From positions 1-64,000 of the forward strand of contig JAEZUI010000070.1 in NCBI GenBank assembly GCA_023421115.1: a stretch of DNA of 64,000 bases, read 5' to 3'. Positions 29,599 through 39,049 of the stretch are shown piece after piece. The notes under the pieces were generated by a model that saw only the letters and a list, made by a program, of their open reading frames with translations, had not been told where the DNA came from and made no database searches. Made by a program: the position numbers and the translations under genes. The stretch comes from Bacillota bacterium. Its GTDB lineage: Bacteria > Bacillota > Clostridia > Acetivibrionales > Acetivibrionaceae. Numbering within the stretch: the stretch's first letter is position 1; every line of letters begins with the position of its first letter.

Positions 29599-29700
29599 AG
29601 GCGGTTTCAAAAAATAACTTACTCAATATTGCTAGCAAAGAGCCCTTTAAATCAGATTTTTTTAAAACCACCTTGACTAGTTATTTTTTAGAAATAACCT
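29599..29700. repeat. Family A repeat, copy A6 (internally deleted)
   Basis: A 102-bp copy that keeps the left end (AGGCGGTTTCAAAAAATAAC) and the right end with outer tail (CTTGACTAGTTATTTTTTAG...AACCT) but lacks the central palindrome. With the LysR terminator it accounts for most of the 319-bp gap between 29437 and 29755. Confidence 0.82.
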
Positions 29701-29755
29701 AAATGAGATAAACAATAAATAATAGTGCTTTGTCACTTTAAAAGGAGAAATTTAA

Positions 29756-30898
29756 TTGAATTTTGAAAAACTAAACATCGCCACACCTATACTGAAAGCT
29801 TTATGTGTAGAAGGCTATAACACACCTACTCTTATACAAGCACGGGCAATACCAGTTATTCTTGAAGGCAAAGATCTACTAGGATGTGCACAAACAGGCA
29901 CAGGAAAGACAGCGGCCTTTGCTATTCCATTGTTACAGATTCTTTATAAGGATAAGTTGAACGAAAAAGGTCCCCGTGCAGTTAAAGCCTTAATACTGAC
30001 TCCAACACGTGAGCTAGCTATCCAGATAGGTGAAAGCCTTAAGTCATATGGAAGATTTACAGGACTTAAGCATACCGTTATTTATGGTGGTGTATCACAA
30101 TTTCACCAAGTGAAAGCAATAAAATCAGGTGTAGATATTATTGTTGCAACTCCTGGACGACTGCTTGATTTAATGAACCAAAACTATATAAGTGTTAACA
30201 ATCTAAAGCTACTTGTATTGGATGAAGCAGATCGAATGCTTGATATGGGATTCTCCTTTGATGTTAAAAAAATCATATCCAGGTTGCCTGCTAAAAGACA
30301 AACACTTCTATTTTCTGCTACCATGCCAAAAGAAATTAATAATATGGTAAACACTATTTTAAAAAACCCAGTTAGGATTGAGGTGACTCCTGTTTCATCT
30401 ACGGTAGATACCATTGATCAAACAGTTTATTTGGTGGAACGAAAAGACAAGAAATCCTTGCTAGTAAAACTATTGAAAAACAGAGACATTGAATCTGTTC
30501 TTGTATTTACACGTACAAAGCATGGAGCCGATAAGATTGCCAATGATTTAAGCAAAATGAGGATAACTGCTCAGTCCATCCATGGCAATAAATCTCAGCA
30601 TGAACGACAAAATGCCCTGAACAATTTTAAGCTAAAACGAACACGAGTACTTGTTGCTACCGATATTGCATCAAGAGGAATAGATATACAGGAGCTATCT
30701 TATATTATTAATTTCGACTTGCCAAATGTACCTGAAACATACGTCCATCGTATTGGAAGAACTGGAAGAGCTGGAATGTCGGGAACTGCATTATCTTTTT
30801 GTGATAGAGATGAGCAAGTATTCTTAAGAGACATTCAAAAACTTATATCAAAGAAAATACCTGTTATTGAAGAACTACCTTATTCCAAATTTGCATAA
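29756..30898 (+). CDS. DEAD-box ATP-dependent RNA helicase
   Basis: 380 residues, limited to the two RecA-like domains. Motifs in order: Q-motif region, AQTGTGKTAAF (I), PTRELAIQ (Ia), TPGRLLD (Ib), VLDEADRMLD (II), FSATMP (III), VFTRTKHGADK (IV), VATDIASRGIDI (V) and HRIGRTGRAG (VI). The basic or RNA-binding C-terminal tail of RhlE/CshA is absent. The start is TTG, nine bases after AAAGGAG. It probably remodels RNA in cold or ribosome assembly; rpoZ follows 76 bp later. Confidence 0.93.
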   Translation: MNFEKLNIATPILKALCVEGYNTPTLIQARAIPVILEGKDLLGCAQTGTGKTAAFAIPLLQILYKDKLNEKGPRAVKALILTPTRELAIQIGESLKSYGRFTGLKHTVIYGGVSQFHQVKAIKSGVDIIVATPGRLLDLMNQNYISVNNLKLLVLDEADRMLDMGFSFDVKKIISRLPAKRQTLLFSATMPKEINNMVNTILKNPVRIEVTPVSSTVDTIDQTVYLVERKDKKSLLVKLLKNRDIESVLVFTRTKHGADKIANDLSKMRITAQSIHGNKSQHERQNALNNFKLKRTRVLVATDIASRGIDIQELSYIINFDLPNVPETYVHRIGRTGRAGMSGTALSFCDRDEQVFLRDIQKLISKKIPVIEELPYSKFA

Positions 30899-30973
30899 AA
30901 CTTAAATATATTGCATTACCAGGGCTAAGGCATCAAATAAAGGTCTAAAGCAGATTCGAGGTGAAATAATCAC

Positions 30974-31180
30974 ATGATTGATCCTTCAATAAGTTCATTA
31001 TTAGAGAAAGTAGACAGCAGATATACACTATGTATTCTTGTAGGCAAGAGAGCAAGGCATTTGACAGATGGTGCGAGAAGTCTTACTGAGAGCACTTCAA
31101 AAAAGGTAGTAACCCTTGCCGCAAATGAGGTTAATGAAAATATGATAACCTACGTAAGAACAAAGAGTGGTATAAAATAG
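30974..31180 (+). CDS. rpoZ: RNA polymerase omega subunit
   Basis: 68 residues, the usual clostridial size. It matches the omega signature: DPSISSLLEKVDSRYTL at the N-terminus, then GKRARHLTDGA, and a conserved KKVVTLAANEV helix. Omega aids assembly and stability of RNA polymerase. It normally follows gmk and precedes coaBC-priA; here it stands behind a DEAD-box helicase and before its own terminator. Whether this is the only copy cannot be seen from the window. Confidence 0.88.
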   Translation: MIDPSISSLLEKVDSRYTLCILVGKRARHLTDGARSLTESTSKKVVTLAANEVNENMITYVRTKSGIK

Positions 31181-31205
31181 TAGTTACAATATCAGCAATA
31201 ATAGT

Positions 31206-31235
31206 AAAAAAAGTTCTTTTTTAAGGACTTTTTTT
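31206..31235 (+). terminator. Terminator of rpoZ
   Basis: AAAAAAAGTTCTT pairs with AAGGACTTTTTTT (one G-U) around TTTT, 25 bases after the stop. The region beyond, up to 31460, holds only a small GGTGCG/CGCACC hairpin. Confidence 0.82.
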
Positions 31236-31460
31236 GCTTACTTACAAATCTCGGCGGGTGCGTTTAGTTTTCGCGCACCTTATTATTGTGCATGAAAATT
31301 AAATGTACCTTATCTCAGTGGACTCCTTTACATTCTAGTTCAAATTATGATACGATATTACAAATTATATCTTCAAACCTTTTTAATGTGATTTCTAAAA
31401 AGCTTTGCGACTGCGTTTAAAAATAGTTGTTCAAATTTATAAATACGAGAGGATGGTTGT

Positions 31461-32012
31461 ATGTCAGAACAAATTAAGCAAATCAGCATGAGAATCAAGG
31501 AACTACGTGAGATTTCCGACCTTTCCCCCGAGTCTTTAGCAAAAGAGCTCAATATTCCTGTTGCTACCTACCTTGAATACGAAAGCGGGAATACAGATAT
31601 TCCTGTAAGTTTTCTTTATGAGATTGCCAATAAGTTTAATGTTGAGCTTGCTGCAATCCTTACAGGGGATGCTCCAAAGCTTCATACATATTCCGTCGTG
31701 CGTAAAGACAAGGGTGTAAGTGTTGACAGAAGGCAGGAGTACAAGTATCAGAGCCTTGCCTATAATTTCATTCACAAAAAAGCAGAGCCCTTTATGGTAA
31801 CTGTCGAGCCCGAATCAGACACCAATGTGCACTATAATTCCCACCCTGGGCAAGAATTCAACTATGTTATCGAAGGGACCTTAAAAGTAATCATAAATGG
31901 TCACGAAATTATACTCAATGAAGGTGATTCACTGTTTTTTGATTCGGGAGCAAATCATGGAATGAAGGCTATGAATAATAAAACTGCTAAATTTTTAGCA
32001 ATAATTTTATAA
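31461..32012 (+). CDS. XRE-family regulator with C-terminal cupin
   Basis: 183 residues. An N-terminal helix-turn-helix (about 8-62: RIKELREISDLSPESLAKEL) is joined to a cupin beta-barrel (about 105-183) with HPGQEFNYVIEG and GDSLFFDSGANHGM, where the metal-type histidines are partly kept. It lies 15 bases before an acyl-CoA synthetase gene, a pairing common in clostridia. It probably senses a small ligand through the cupin and controls the pair; the ligand is unknown. Confidence 0.9.
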   Translation: MSEQIKQISMRIKELREISDLSPESLAKELNIPVATYLEYESGNTDIPVSFLYEIANKFNVELAAILTGDAPKLHTYSVVRKDKGVSVDRRQEYKYQSLAYNFIHKKAEPFMVTVEPESDTNVHYNSHPGQEFNYVIEGTLKVIINGHEIILNEGDSLFFDSGANHGMKAMNNKTAKFLAIIL

Positions 32013-32027
32013 TGGAGGTCGTAAGTA

Positions 32028-33680
32028 ATGCTGGAAAAATATATTCCCCGTGTAGATTTTAATTCATATGAAGATTTTTTTGAAAACTTTAAAATAAATG
32101 TACCAGATAACTTTAATTTTGCCTACGATGTTGTGGATGAAATTGCAGCCGCTACCCCAGATAGAGTAGCAATAGTTTGGTGTGATGAAAAAGGTGCTGA
32201 GGCAACTTTTACTTTTGGACAGCTAAAATACTATAGTGATAAGACTGCAAACTTTTTCACAAAAGCCGGTGTAGGAAAAGGCGACCCGGTTATGTTGATA
32301 CTCAAAAGACGTTACGAGTTCTGGTTTGCCATTTTGGCACTTCATAAAATTGGTGCAATATGTATCCCTGCAACTCATCTTCTCACTTCAAAGGATCTTA
32401 TTTATAGAAATAATGCTGCAGATATAAAAATGATAGTTTCTGTAGCGGAAGAGGAAGTTATAAAGCATATAGAAGAATCCATGGAAAAATCACCCACACT
32501 TAAAGCTGTTGGGCTTGTAGGCGGAACAAAGGAAGGTTGGTACGATTTCACTAAAGAAGTTGAAGATGCTTCCCCCGAATTTACCAGACCTACCGGTGAT
32601 AAGGCTACCCAAAATGATAATATAATGCTTTTGTACTTTACATCAGGAACTACAGGTATGCCTAAAATGGTAAGGCATAATTTCACATATCCGTTAGGCC
32701 ATATCATAACTGCAAAGTACTGGCAAAACGTTGTAGAAGGTGGCTTACACCTTACTGTTGCAGACACAGGATGGGCTAAAGCAGTATGGGGTAAAATATA
32801 CGGACAATGGTTGGCCGGAAGTGCAGTTTTTGTTTACGATTATGATAAGTTTGTACCGAGAGAACTCTTAAATGTTATATGCAAACATGGCGTCACAACT
32901 TTCTGTGCACCTCCAACCATATATCGCTTCTTTATTAAGGAGGATTTAACTCAATACGATTTAAGCAAATTGAAATATTGCGCCATAGCCGGTGAACCTC
33001 TAAATCCCGAAGTTTATAACCAGTTTCTTAATGCAACGGGCATAAAATTAATGGAAGGCTATGGTCAAACCGAGCTTACAGTTGTATTAGGCACTTATCC
33101 TTGGATGGAACCCAAACCAGGATCAATGGGCAAACCCACTCCCGGTTATGAAGTTGATATAGTTGATGAAAATGGAAAATCCTGCGAAGTTGGTGAAGAA
33201 GGCCAGATAATAATAAGGACAGGAAAAAAATTGCCTGTAGGTATTTTTGGAGGCTACTATAGAGATGAAGCCTTAACTAAAAAGGTTTGGCGTGATGATG
33301 TCTACCACACAGGAGATATGGCCTGGAAAGATGAAGACGGCTATTTTTGGTTCGTGGGAAGAGCCGATGATGTAATCAAAAGTTCCGGATACAGAATAGG
33401 ACCTTTTGAAGTTGAAAGTGCTCTTTTAGAGCATGCTGCCGTATTAGAGTGTGCCATAACAGCAGTTCCCGATCCTGTCAGAGGCCAAATAGTAAAAGCT
33501 ACTGTAGTATTGACTAAAAACTATACTGCTGGTGACGAGCTTGTAAAAGAGCTTCAGGAACATGTAAAAAAAGTAACCGCACCATATAAATATCCTAGAA
33601 TAATAGAATTTGTTGATGAGCTTCCAAAGACCATCAGCGGAAAAATACGCAGAGTTGAAATACGTCAAAAGGATTCATAA
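32028..33680 (+). CDS. AMP-dependent acyl-CoA synthetase (medium-chain type)
   Basis: 550 residues. It activates a carboxylic acid to acyl-AMP and then acyl-CoA. The adenylation motifs are [15 protein letters not shown] (P-loop), [26 protein letters not shown], and the C-terminal catalytic Lys in KTISGKIRR. The overall pattern resembles the MACS family rather than acetyl-CoA synthetase; the substrate is not deducible. ATG follows GGAGG. It forms an operon with the cupin regulator. Confidence 0.92.
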   Translation: MLEKYIPRVDFNSYEDFFENFKINVPDNFNFAYDVVDEIAAATPDRVAIVWCDEKGAEATFTFGQLKYYSDKTANFFTKAGVGKGDPVMLILKRRYEFWFAILALHKIGAICIPATHLLTSKDLIYRNNAADIKMIVSVAEEEVIKHIEESMEKSPTLKAVGLVGGTKEGWYDFTKEVEDASPEFTRPTGDKATQNDNIMLLYFTSGTTGMPKMVRHNFTYPLGHIITAKYWQNVVEGGLHLTVADTGWAKAVWGKIYGQWLAGSAVFVYDYDKFVPRELLNVICKHGVTTFCAPPTIYRFFIKEDLTQYDLSKLKYCAIAGEPLNPEVYNQFLNATGIKLMEGYGQTELTVVLGTYPWMEPKPGSMGKPTPGYEVDIVDENGKSCEVGEEGQIIIRTGKKLPVGIFGGYYRDEALTKKVWRDDVYHTGDMAWKDEDGYFWFVGRADDVIKSSGYRIGPFEVESALLEHAAVLECAITAVPDPVRGQIVKATVVLTKNYTAGDELVKELQEHVKKVTAPYKYPRIIEFVDELPKTISGKIRRVEIRQKDS

Positions 33681-33760
33681 AATACCATTAGTGATCACTG
33701 ATGCTATATAAACTACTAGGTTTTGACTCTTTCATTTTTCTAATACAAATGTAAATATAA

Positions 33761-33803
33761 AAAAACAGCTGCATGCTTACTTTTCAAACATGCAGTTGTT
33801 TTA
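33761..33803. terminator. Bidirectional terminator between acyl-CoA synthetase gene and htpG
   Basis: AAAAACAGCTGCATG pairs with CATGCAGTTGTTTTA around a 13-base loop. A/T runs flank both arms, fitting the convergent genes on each side. Confidence 0.85.
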
Positions 33804-33829
33804 TGGGCATTAATCTGTTTTTATTTATT

Positions 33830-35728
33830 CTAATCAGCAAGTCTTGATAAGATCATATTGCTTCTTTCAATAAATTTGTTCATTGCATCGGGTTCTAAGT
33901 GTTTATGACTCATTAGTGCAAGATCGTATACATGTTCGCAGATAAGCTGTACATCTTCTTTTCTCTCTTCCTTCTCTTTGAGGCTTATCAGAGAGCGAAT
34001 CAAATTATTGTTTCTATTTAGCACTAAAGTCTCATCATTGCCATACATTCCTCCAAAATTAAAACCTCCGTAGTTTTTTGCCATCTCCTGCATTCTACGT
34101 GATTGTTCCGATAAAAGTATCATAGCTGGCACAGACTCTGCCTTCAAAGCCTCAACCTGCACCTTCAAACTCTCATTGTTCAAACTGCCTTTAAATATCT
34201 TTTCGAGACCTTCGGACAACTCTTTTACAGCTTCATCATCCTTATTATCATCGGTATTCTTCAAGCTGTCGCTTATATCAGAATCTATACGAAGGAATTT
34301 AACGTCCTTCTCTTCCATCTCAAGGTATTGGATAAAGTGGCTGTCAATCATAGTAGAAAGATTAACCGCTTCCATTCCTTGCTCCTTGAATAATTTGATA
34401 TATTGAGCCTGCTGCCTTTGATCCGTAACATAGAATACCTTGTTTTCATGCTTTTCCTTATTGCGTTCTAAATATTCCTTTAATGTAACATATTCGTCAT
34501 TCGTAGTTTTAAAGATAAGAATATCTTTAACCTTCTCAAAAAATTTCTTTTCTTTAATACATCCAAATTTCACAAAAGGATTTATATCATCCCAATATTT
34601 ATTGAAGACTTCTCTCTCTTTTTCAAACAGTGAAGTCAATTTGTCGGCAACCTTCTTAGTTATGTGTGTGGAGATTTTTGTAACATAACCATCATTTTGC
34701 AAGAAGCTTCTCGACACATTAAGAGGAAGATCCGGGCAATCAATAGTTCCTTTAAGTAGCATCAGAAATTCAGGTATAACTTCTTTTATGTTATCAGCCA
34801 CAAACACCTGATTATAAAATAACTTTATTTGACCTTCCATAGTATCAAATTCATGTTTCAATTTAGGGAAATACAAAATACCTTTTAAATTAAAAGGATA
34901 ATCCATATTCAAATGTATCCAGAATAACGGCTCATTAAAGTCAAAGAATACTTTTCTGTAAAAATCCTTATACTCTTCATCGGTACAATCTTTTGGATTT
35001 TTCAGCCATAAAGGATTTGTATCATTGAGAGGTTTAGGTTCTTCGATCTTGTCCTCTTCCTTGCCTTCTTCCTTATCCTTTTCACTCTTCTTCTCATTTG
35101 CATCCTCTAAATACAATTCGTAAGGCAAAAAGGAGAAATATTTGACAAGTATTTCTCTCACCTTGTAGGTTTCAAGAAATTCCTTGCTGTCTTCAGCAAT
35201 ATATAAAGTTATGGTAGTGCCTCTTTCGGTTCTGTCGGACTTGTCCATTTCATACTCAGTACCACCGTCACTTACCCATTTTACAGCCTGGGCTCCCTCC
35301 TGATAAGACAGTGTATCAATCTGAACTTTATCGGATACCATAAATGCAGAGTAAAAGCCTAAACCGAAGTGTCCTATGATCTGACTGTCATCTGCCTTGT
35401 CTTTATACTTTTCAACAAAGTCCTTAGCGCCTGAGAAAGCTATCTGATTGATGTACTTGTTCACCTCTTCAGAAGTCATTCCCAATCCGTTGTCAATTAT
35501 CTGTATGGTCTTTTTCTCGCCATCAACAATAACTTTTATATAATACTTCTCATCGCTATTGATATTTGCTTCTCCAATAGTTGCAAGTTTTTTAAGTTTG
35601 CTTATGGCATCACTTCCGTTTGAAACCAATTCACGTACAAAAATATCCTTTTCAGAATAAAGCCACTTCTTTATAATAGGAAAAATGTTTTCTGTATTTA
35701 TGGATATTGTTCCACTTTGGTGATTCAT
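33830..35728 (-). CDS. htpG: Chaperone HtpG (Hsp90)
   Basis: About 632 residues. The N-terminal GHKL ATPase domain has ELVSNGSDAISKL, IDNGLGMT and IGHFGLGFYSAFMV. A charged Lys/Glu linker (about 210-235) precedes the middle domain with the catalytic-loop Arg region LPLNVSRSFLQND, then the dimerisation domain. ATG 35728 lies seven bases after AGGAGGG. The gene has a sigma-A-like promoter and a perfect CIRCE operator upstream, so it is probably repressed by HrcA and heat induced. Confidence 0.96.
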   Translation of the reverse strand: MNHQSGTISINTENIFPIIKKWLYSEKDIFVRELVSNGSDAISKLKKLATIGEANINSDEKYYIKVIVDGEKKTIQIIDNGLGMTSEEVNKYINQIAFSGAKDFVEKYKDKADDSQIIGHFGLGFYSAFMVSDKVQIDTLSYQEGAQAVKWVSDGGTEYEMDKSDRTERGTTITLYIAEDSKEFLETYKVREILVKYFSFLPYELYLEDANEKKSEKDKEEGKEEDKIEEPKPLNDTNPLWLKNPKDCTDEEYKDFYRKVFFDFNEPLFWIHLNMDYPFNLKGILYFPKLKHEFDTMEGQIKLFYNQVFVADNIKEVIPEFLMLLKGTIDCPDLPLNVSRSFLQNDGYVTKISTHITKKVADKLTSLFEKEREVFNKYWDDINPFVKFGCIKEKKFFEKVKDILIFKTTNDEYVTLKEYLERNKEKHENKVFYVTDQRQQAQYIKLFKEQGMEAVNLSTMIDSHFIQYLEMEEKDVKFLRIDSDISDSLKNTDDNKDDEAVKELSEGLEKIFKGSLNNESLKVQVEALKAESVPAMILLSEQSRRMQEMAKNYGGFNFGGMYGNDETLVLNRNNNLIRSLISLKEKEERKEDVQLICEHVYDLALMSHKHLEPDAMNKFIERSNMILSRLAD

Positions 35729-35792
35729 CACAGCACCCTCCTGTCCAATTTTTTTAATATTGGGAATACTAAAAATAAACTCCCTAATGAAT

Positions 35793-35822
35793 ATATTACA
35801 TTCCTATACAAAAACTTGTCAA
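35793..35822 (-). promoter_or_regulatory. Promoter of htpG
   Basis: On the minus strand TTGACA (35822-35817), an 18-bp spacer, then TAATAT (35798-35793). It leaves a leader of about 60 bases to the start codon. Confidence 0.7.
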
Positions 35823-35829
35823 GTTAATT

Positions 35830-35856
35830 TTAGCACTCACCAAATGTGAGTGCTAA
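35830..35856. promoter_or_regulatory. CIRCE operator (HrcA binding site)
   Basis: TTAGCACTC, nine bases, GAGTGCTAA is an exact match to the CIRCE inverted repeat. It sits immediately upstream of the htpG -35 box and after the stop of the Fur-family gene, so htpG is the only gene it can obviously control. HrcA itself is not in the window. Confidence 0.95.
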
Positions 35857-35890
35857 TAATTTGCTTGATTTTAATTAGAATAATCTGCCT

Positions 35891-36319
35891 TTACTCATTT
35901 TTTCTGCATTTTGGACAAAGACCATACAATTCTAATTTGTGTCCCGTTATATTAAAATTAGTTTTGTTAACCAAGTCCTTTTCAAGTGTTTCTAAAGGAC
36001 AAATACTTATTGGGATAGATTTATGACAGCTAGTACATGTTATGTGATGCTTATGACCTTCTAAAACAAGTTGATACCTTGCTCTGCCTTCACTCATTAT
36101 ACATTTGTCCAACAGACCTTTACTTTCTAAAAGATCGAGAGTTCTATAGACCGTTGAAAGATTTGTTGATGCTCCGGATTCCTTAACAAGAAGAAAAATC
36201 TCCTCTGCCGACAAGGGAATTTCCGTTTTGACAAGTACCTCTAAAATCACTTTTCTTGATTTTGTACTTTTACATCCGATTTGCGAAAGTATTGTGTCAT
36301 AGTTCGGACTTTTTTCCAT
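35891..36319 (-). CDS. Fur-family metal- or peroxide-responsive regulator
   Basis: 142 residues. An N-terminal winged helix (SAEEIFLLVKESGASTNLSTVYRTLDLLESKG) precedes the dimerisation domain with HKHHITCTSCHK and a final CPKC, giving the two CXXC structural zinc pairs. The family includes Fur, Zur and PerR; the visible residues do not decide which. ATG follows AAAGGATG. It lies upstream of htpG but is separated from it by the CIRCE site and a promoter. Confidence 0.9.
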   Translation of the reverse strand: MEKSPNYDTILSQIGCKSTKSRKVILEVLVKTEIPLSAEEIFLLVKESGASTNLSTVYRTLDLLESKGLLDKCIMSEGRARYQLVLEGHKHHITCTSCHKSIPISICPLETLEKDLVNKTNFNITGHKLELYGLCPKCRKNE

Positions 36320-36360
36320 AATAATTCATCCTTTAAATCTATAATTATTTTTATTTTACT

Positions 36361-36906
36361 TTAAGCCTGAACATATTTCAACATAACACCTAAAATAAAA
36401 ACAATTGTTCCAAAAAAAACTGCATATGCAAAGGGAAACTTCCCACTATCTTCCTTATTCCCGAACTCTGTATAGGGTATAAACCTTAGAGTCAGAATTA
36501 ACGACTTTAAATAGTTATACAAATGCAATATTCTGTCCTTTGCATTTTTTCTAACTATGATTAAGATTAATGCTATTATTCCACCTGCAATAAATGAATA
36601 TGCCAAAATTTCGAAGATATATTTCGCACCAAAAACAGCACCTAAAGCACTAAAAAGCTTTATATCGCCTGCTCCGAGCATTTTTAGGGCATATAGTATA
36701 AACAACAATAACAGAGGTATAATAACTCCTAGAAATGAATCTATAAAGCCCTTATATCCATGCGCTATTGTATTTGTCAACATGCCTATAATTATGAATG
36801 TTAAGGAAACTATATTCTTAATCTTGTAGCTTCTAATATCACTTCTCAAGGCTATAGCCAAAAGGATCGTACCTTCAATACAGTTAATTATTATTTCCCC
36901 CACCAC
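36361..36906 (-). CDS. Prepilin peptidase (A24 family)
   Basis: 181 residues and about six transmembrane helices. Both catalytic aspartates are visible: one in RSDIRSYKIKN after the first helix, and the second in the GAGDIKLFSALGA motif. It would cleave type IV or Tad-type prepilin leaders at the membrane. The N-terminal methylase domain of PilD is absent, as in CpaA-type enzymes. The GTG start is uncertain. The adjacent FHA-domain gene may belong to the same pilus-related unit; no pilin gene is in the window. Confidence 0.85.
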   Translation of the reverse strand: MVGEIIINCIEGTILLAIALRSDIRSYKIKNIVSLTFIIIGMLTNTIAHGYKGFIDSFLGVIIPLLLLFILYALKMLGAGDIKLFSALGAVFGAKYIFEILAYSFIAGGIIALILIIVRKNAKDRILHLYNYLKSLILTLRFIPYTEFGNKEDSGKFPFAYAVFFGTIVFILGVMLKYVQA

Positions 36907-36926
36907 CCATTTGACTTTTTTTAATT

Positions 36927-37023
36927 AAGGGATAACGAAAAAATAACTTCTTATTCTCATAGTGTGAGAACATTATCAAATCAAGTTTTTCCGTTATCCC
37001 AGAGTTGGAACTTATAATTTAAT
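36927..37023. repeat. Family B inverted-terminal repeat element, copy B2
   Basis: A 97-bp element; the 72-bp core (36929-37000) runs from GGGATAACGAAAAAA to TTTTTCCGTTATCCC. It is the reverse-complement counterpart of B1, and the similarity continues into the AT-rich right flank. It lies between the prepilin peptidase and FHA genes. Confidence 0.82.
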
Positions 37024-37070
37024 CGTTCCTAATAAGGTCATATCAAAAAGCAACAAAAACCCTTTCTTAC

Positions 37071-38705
37071 TCACAAGACTATAAATAAGAATTCACCATT
37101 TGCTAAAGTTATTTTATCATTGTTTTTTATCTCATACTCTTTGTTGCTATCAAGCCTTTTTCCATTTATGTATGTACCGTTTTTTGAATTAAGGTCTCTT
37201 AAATAATAACATCCATCTCGGGTAATAATTTCAGCATGTACTTTTCCTATAGCATTGTTTGAATGCACATAGTCAACCTGTCCCTCAAGTCTTCCAATTA
37301 CAAAACTAGGCTTATTTATTACAACATCTTCAACACCGCTATCCGTATAAATTTGAAGATGTGGATGTTTTAAATCTGAACTACCCAACAAAACAGTTTC
37401 ATTTACATTACTGCTTATCTTAATGGGCACGGACTTTATTTCTTCAACTGGTTGCTTACCCACTTCACTTTGATAGGGTTTCTCAAAAACCTCAGGTAAA
37501 TTACTATTTATATCTGCTCTTTTGTTTTCTTTAGGGTTATCTTTCTTTACATCAGGAATTTTTGTTTGAACGTTTACTTTTGAATCTTTAGATGGCCTTT
37601 CAACAATCTTAGGCGCAAGTGAATTATACCTCGGCTTGTTTTCCGGTCTTTTAACAGCTACAGGCTTATTAGAGCTTCTTTCGCTCACTATTTTTATTTT
37701 TAGCACATTCTTCCACATAAAATAGCTAGCAGCCGCAGTAACTAGTATAAGTCCAAAAGCAGTAGAAACTTTATCATTGCCTAGAGAATCGAGCTTTCCT
37801 GAAAAAAACAGTACCAAAACAATTATTACTATTACAGCTTGTATTAATGCACCTATAACAATATTAGGCTTACCGGATAGGTCATCAATAATATTTTTAC
37901 TCTGTGCATCAGTACTTCTTAATTCCTTTATTTGCCTATTATTTGAAGAAATATCTTTTTTTAAGTCCCTACTCTCCAGAGCTTTTGGTTTTGGTATATC
38001 AACTTTTGACTTGTTTGGTTTAGAATCAGTCTCGTCCTTTTCCTGTATACCTGTATTTGCAGGAGTTTGTGCTCCTCTAGGAATTTCGTTCGGTTTATTT
38101 GGATCTGTCTCCTGTTGCTTTCCTACAACTCTTTTCATTTCCTTTAGAAACTTATCAAAATCTATTATACTGAAGTTGTCTTTTTTTAAAAAACTTAAAA
38201 ATTGCTGCAAGAAACTATCGCTATTCTCTTCATAAATATTTGCACTATATACCACAAAATTTATAGCAAAATTTTTTAAAGCTTTTGTAATATCAATATC
38301 CAGTTTTACGGGTATATACATTAGTGAAATGCACATCGTATCCGGACTTATGTATATATATTCATCATCTAGCAAAAAAGAATTGTCCGAAAGAAAAAGA
38401 CCTTTAGAGCTTAAAAGGGTCTTTACAATACCTGAAAAGATGTCTACAAACTCATTTTTACTGAGTTGACTCCGTCTTAAGTATTGTGAAAGAGAAAGCT
38501 TTGAAGTCACATTGTAATATAAATTAATCCTATTGTTATTCCTTCTTACATCAAGAGGTAAAATATGCTTATTAGGATTTTTTGCTAGCATATTGACTTG
38601 AAATTCCACAATACTGTCATCCTTAGAGATGCTGGCCACCAAAAAGCTTCCGGTAACACCACTTTCATAAGTAAAGATAAATCTATCTTTGATGGTATTT
38701 TCCAT
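37071..38705 (-). CDS. DUF6382-type protein with C-terminal FHA domain
   Basis: 544 residues. The first 190 resemble the DUF6382 domain. A Pro/Lys-rich linker leads to two transmembrane helices (about 278-330), and a second polar linker ends in an FHA domain (about 460-544). The FHA core is present as FVIGRLEGQVDY, NNAIGKVHAEI and LRDLNSKNGTYING, which bind phosphothreonine in the family. It could therefore read phosphorylation by the PrkC-type kinase (inference). It is encoded upstream of the prepilin peptidase. Confidence 0.85.
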   Translation of the reverse strand: MENTIKDRFIFTYESGVTGSFLVASISKDDSIVEFQVNMLAKNPNKHILPLDVRRNNNRINLYYNVTSKLSLSQYLRRSQLSKNEFVDIFSGIVKTLLSSKGLFLSDNSFLLDDEYIYISPDTMCISLMYIPVKLDIDITKALKNFAINFVVYSANIYEENSDSFLQQFLSFLKKDNFSIIDFDKFLKEMKRVVGKQQETDPNKPNEIPRGAQTPANTGIQEKDETDSKPNKSKVDIPKPKALESRDLKKDISSNNRQIKELRSTDAQSKNIIDDLSGKPNIVIGALIQAVIVIIVLVLFFSGKLDSLGNDKVSTAFGLILVTAAASYFMWKNVLKIKIVSERSSNKPVAVKRPENKPRYNSLAPKIVERPSKDSKVNVQTKIPDVKKDNPKENKRADINSNLPEVFEKPYQSEVGKQPVEEIKSVPIKISSNVNETVLLGSSDLKHPHLQIYTDSGVEDVVINKPSFVIGRLEGQVDYVHSNNAIGKVHAEIITRDGCYYLRDLNSKNGTYINGKRLDSNKEYEIKNNDKITLANGEFLFIVL

Positions 38706-38800
38706 ATATAAACTTCCTCCCTTTTAAAGCCGTTATCCTTTAATTTATATCGGAAAGATTTGCTAATAATTAATAAGAATTCAGAATATATTTTTCAATA

Positions 38801-38945
38801 AGGTGATTCCAAAAAAATAACTGGTCACTGGGTGTTTCAAAAAAGTTGATTTACATTTTTTGCGTTGCAAAATAATGTTCCTATGTTTGAAGCTTTATAG
38901 CTTCATTAATAGGTTGAAACTATATATATTGACTTATAAACACCT
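38801..38945. repeat. Family A dispersed palindromic repeat, copy A7
   Basis: A 145-bp copy in the same orientation as A5, running from AGGTGATTCC to AAACACCT. It matches A1 in reverse complement almost throughout, including the palindrome GAAGCTTTATAGCTTC. With the next terminator it accounts for most of the 344-bp gap. Confidence 0.9.
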
Positions 38946-38982
38946 AAGCTAAAAATATAGTTACAAAGCTCTAAAAAAGTAT

Positions 38983-39009
38983 AACAGCGCAATCTTAGAT
39001 TACGCTGTT
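38983..39009 (-). terminator. Terminator of the GGDEF-STAND-TPR gene
   Basis: AACAGCGCAATCT pairs with AGATTACGCTGTT (one G-U); on the minus strand it is followed by ATACTTTTTTAG. It lies 40 bases beyond the stop at 39050. Confidence 0.82.
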
Positions 39010-39049
39010 ACTCAGGTATTTTTTAATATTTTGAAGCATTCCAAGATAT

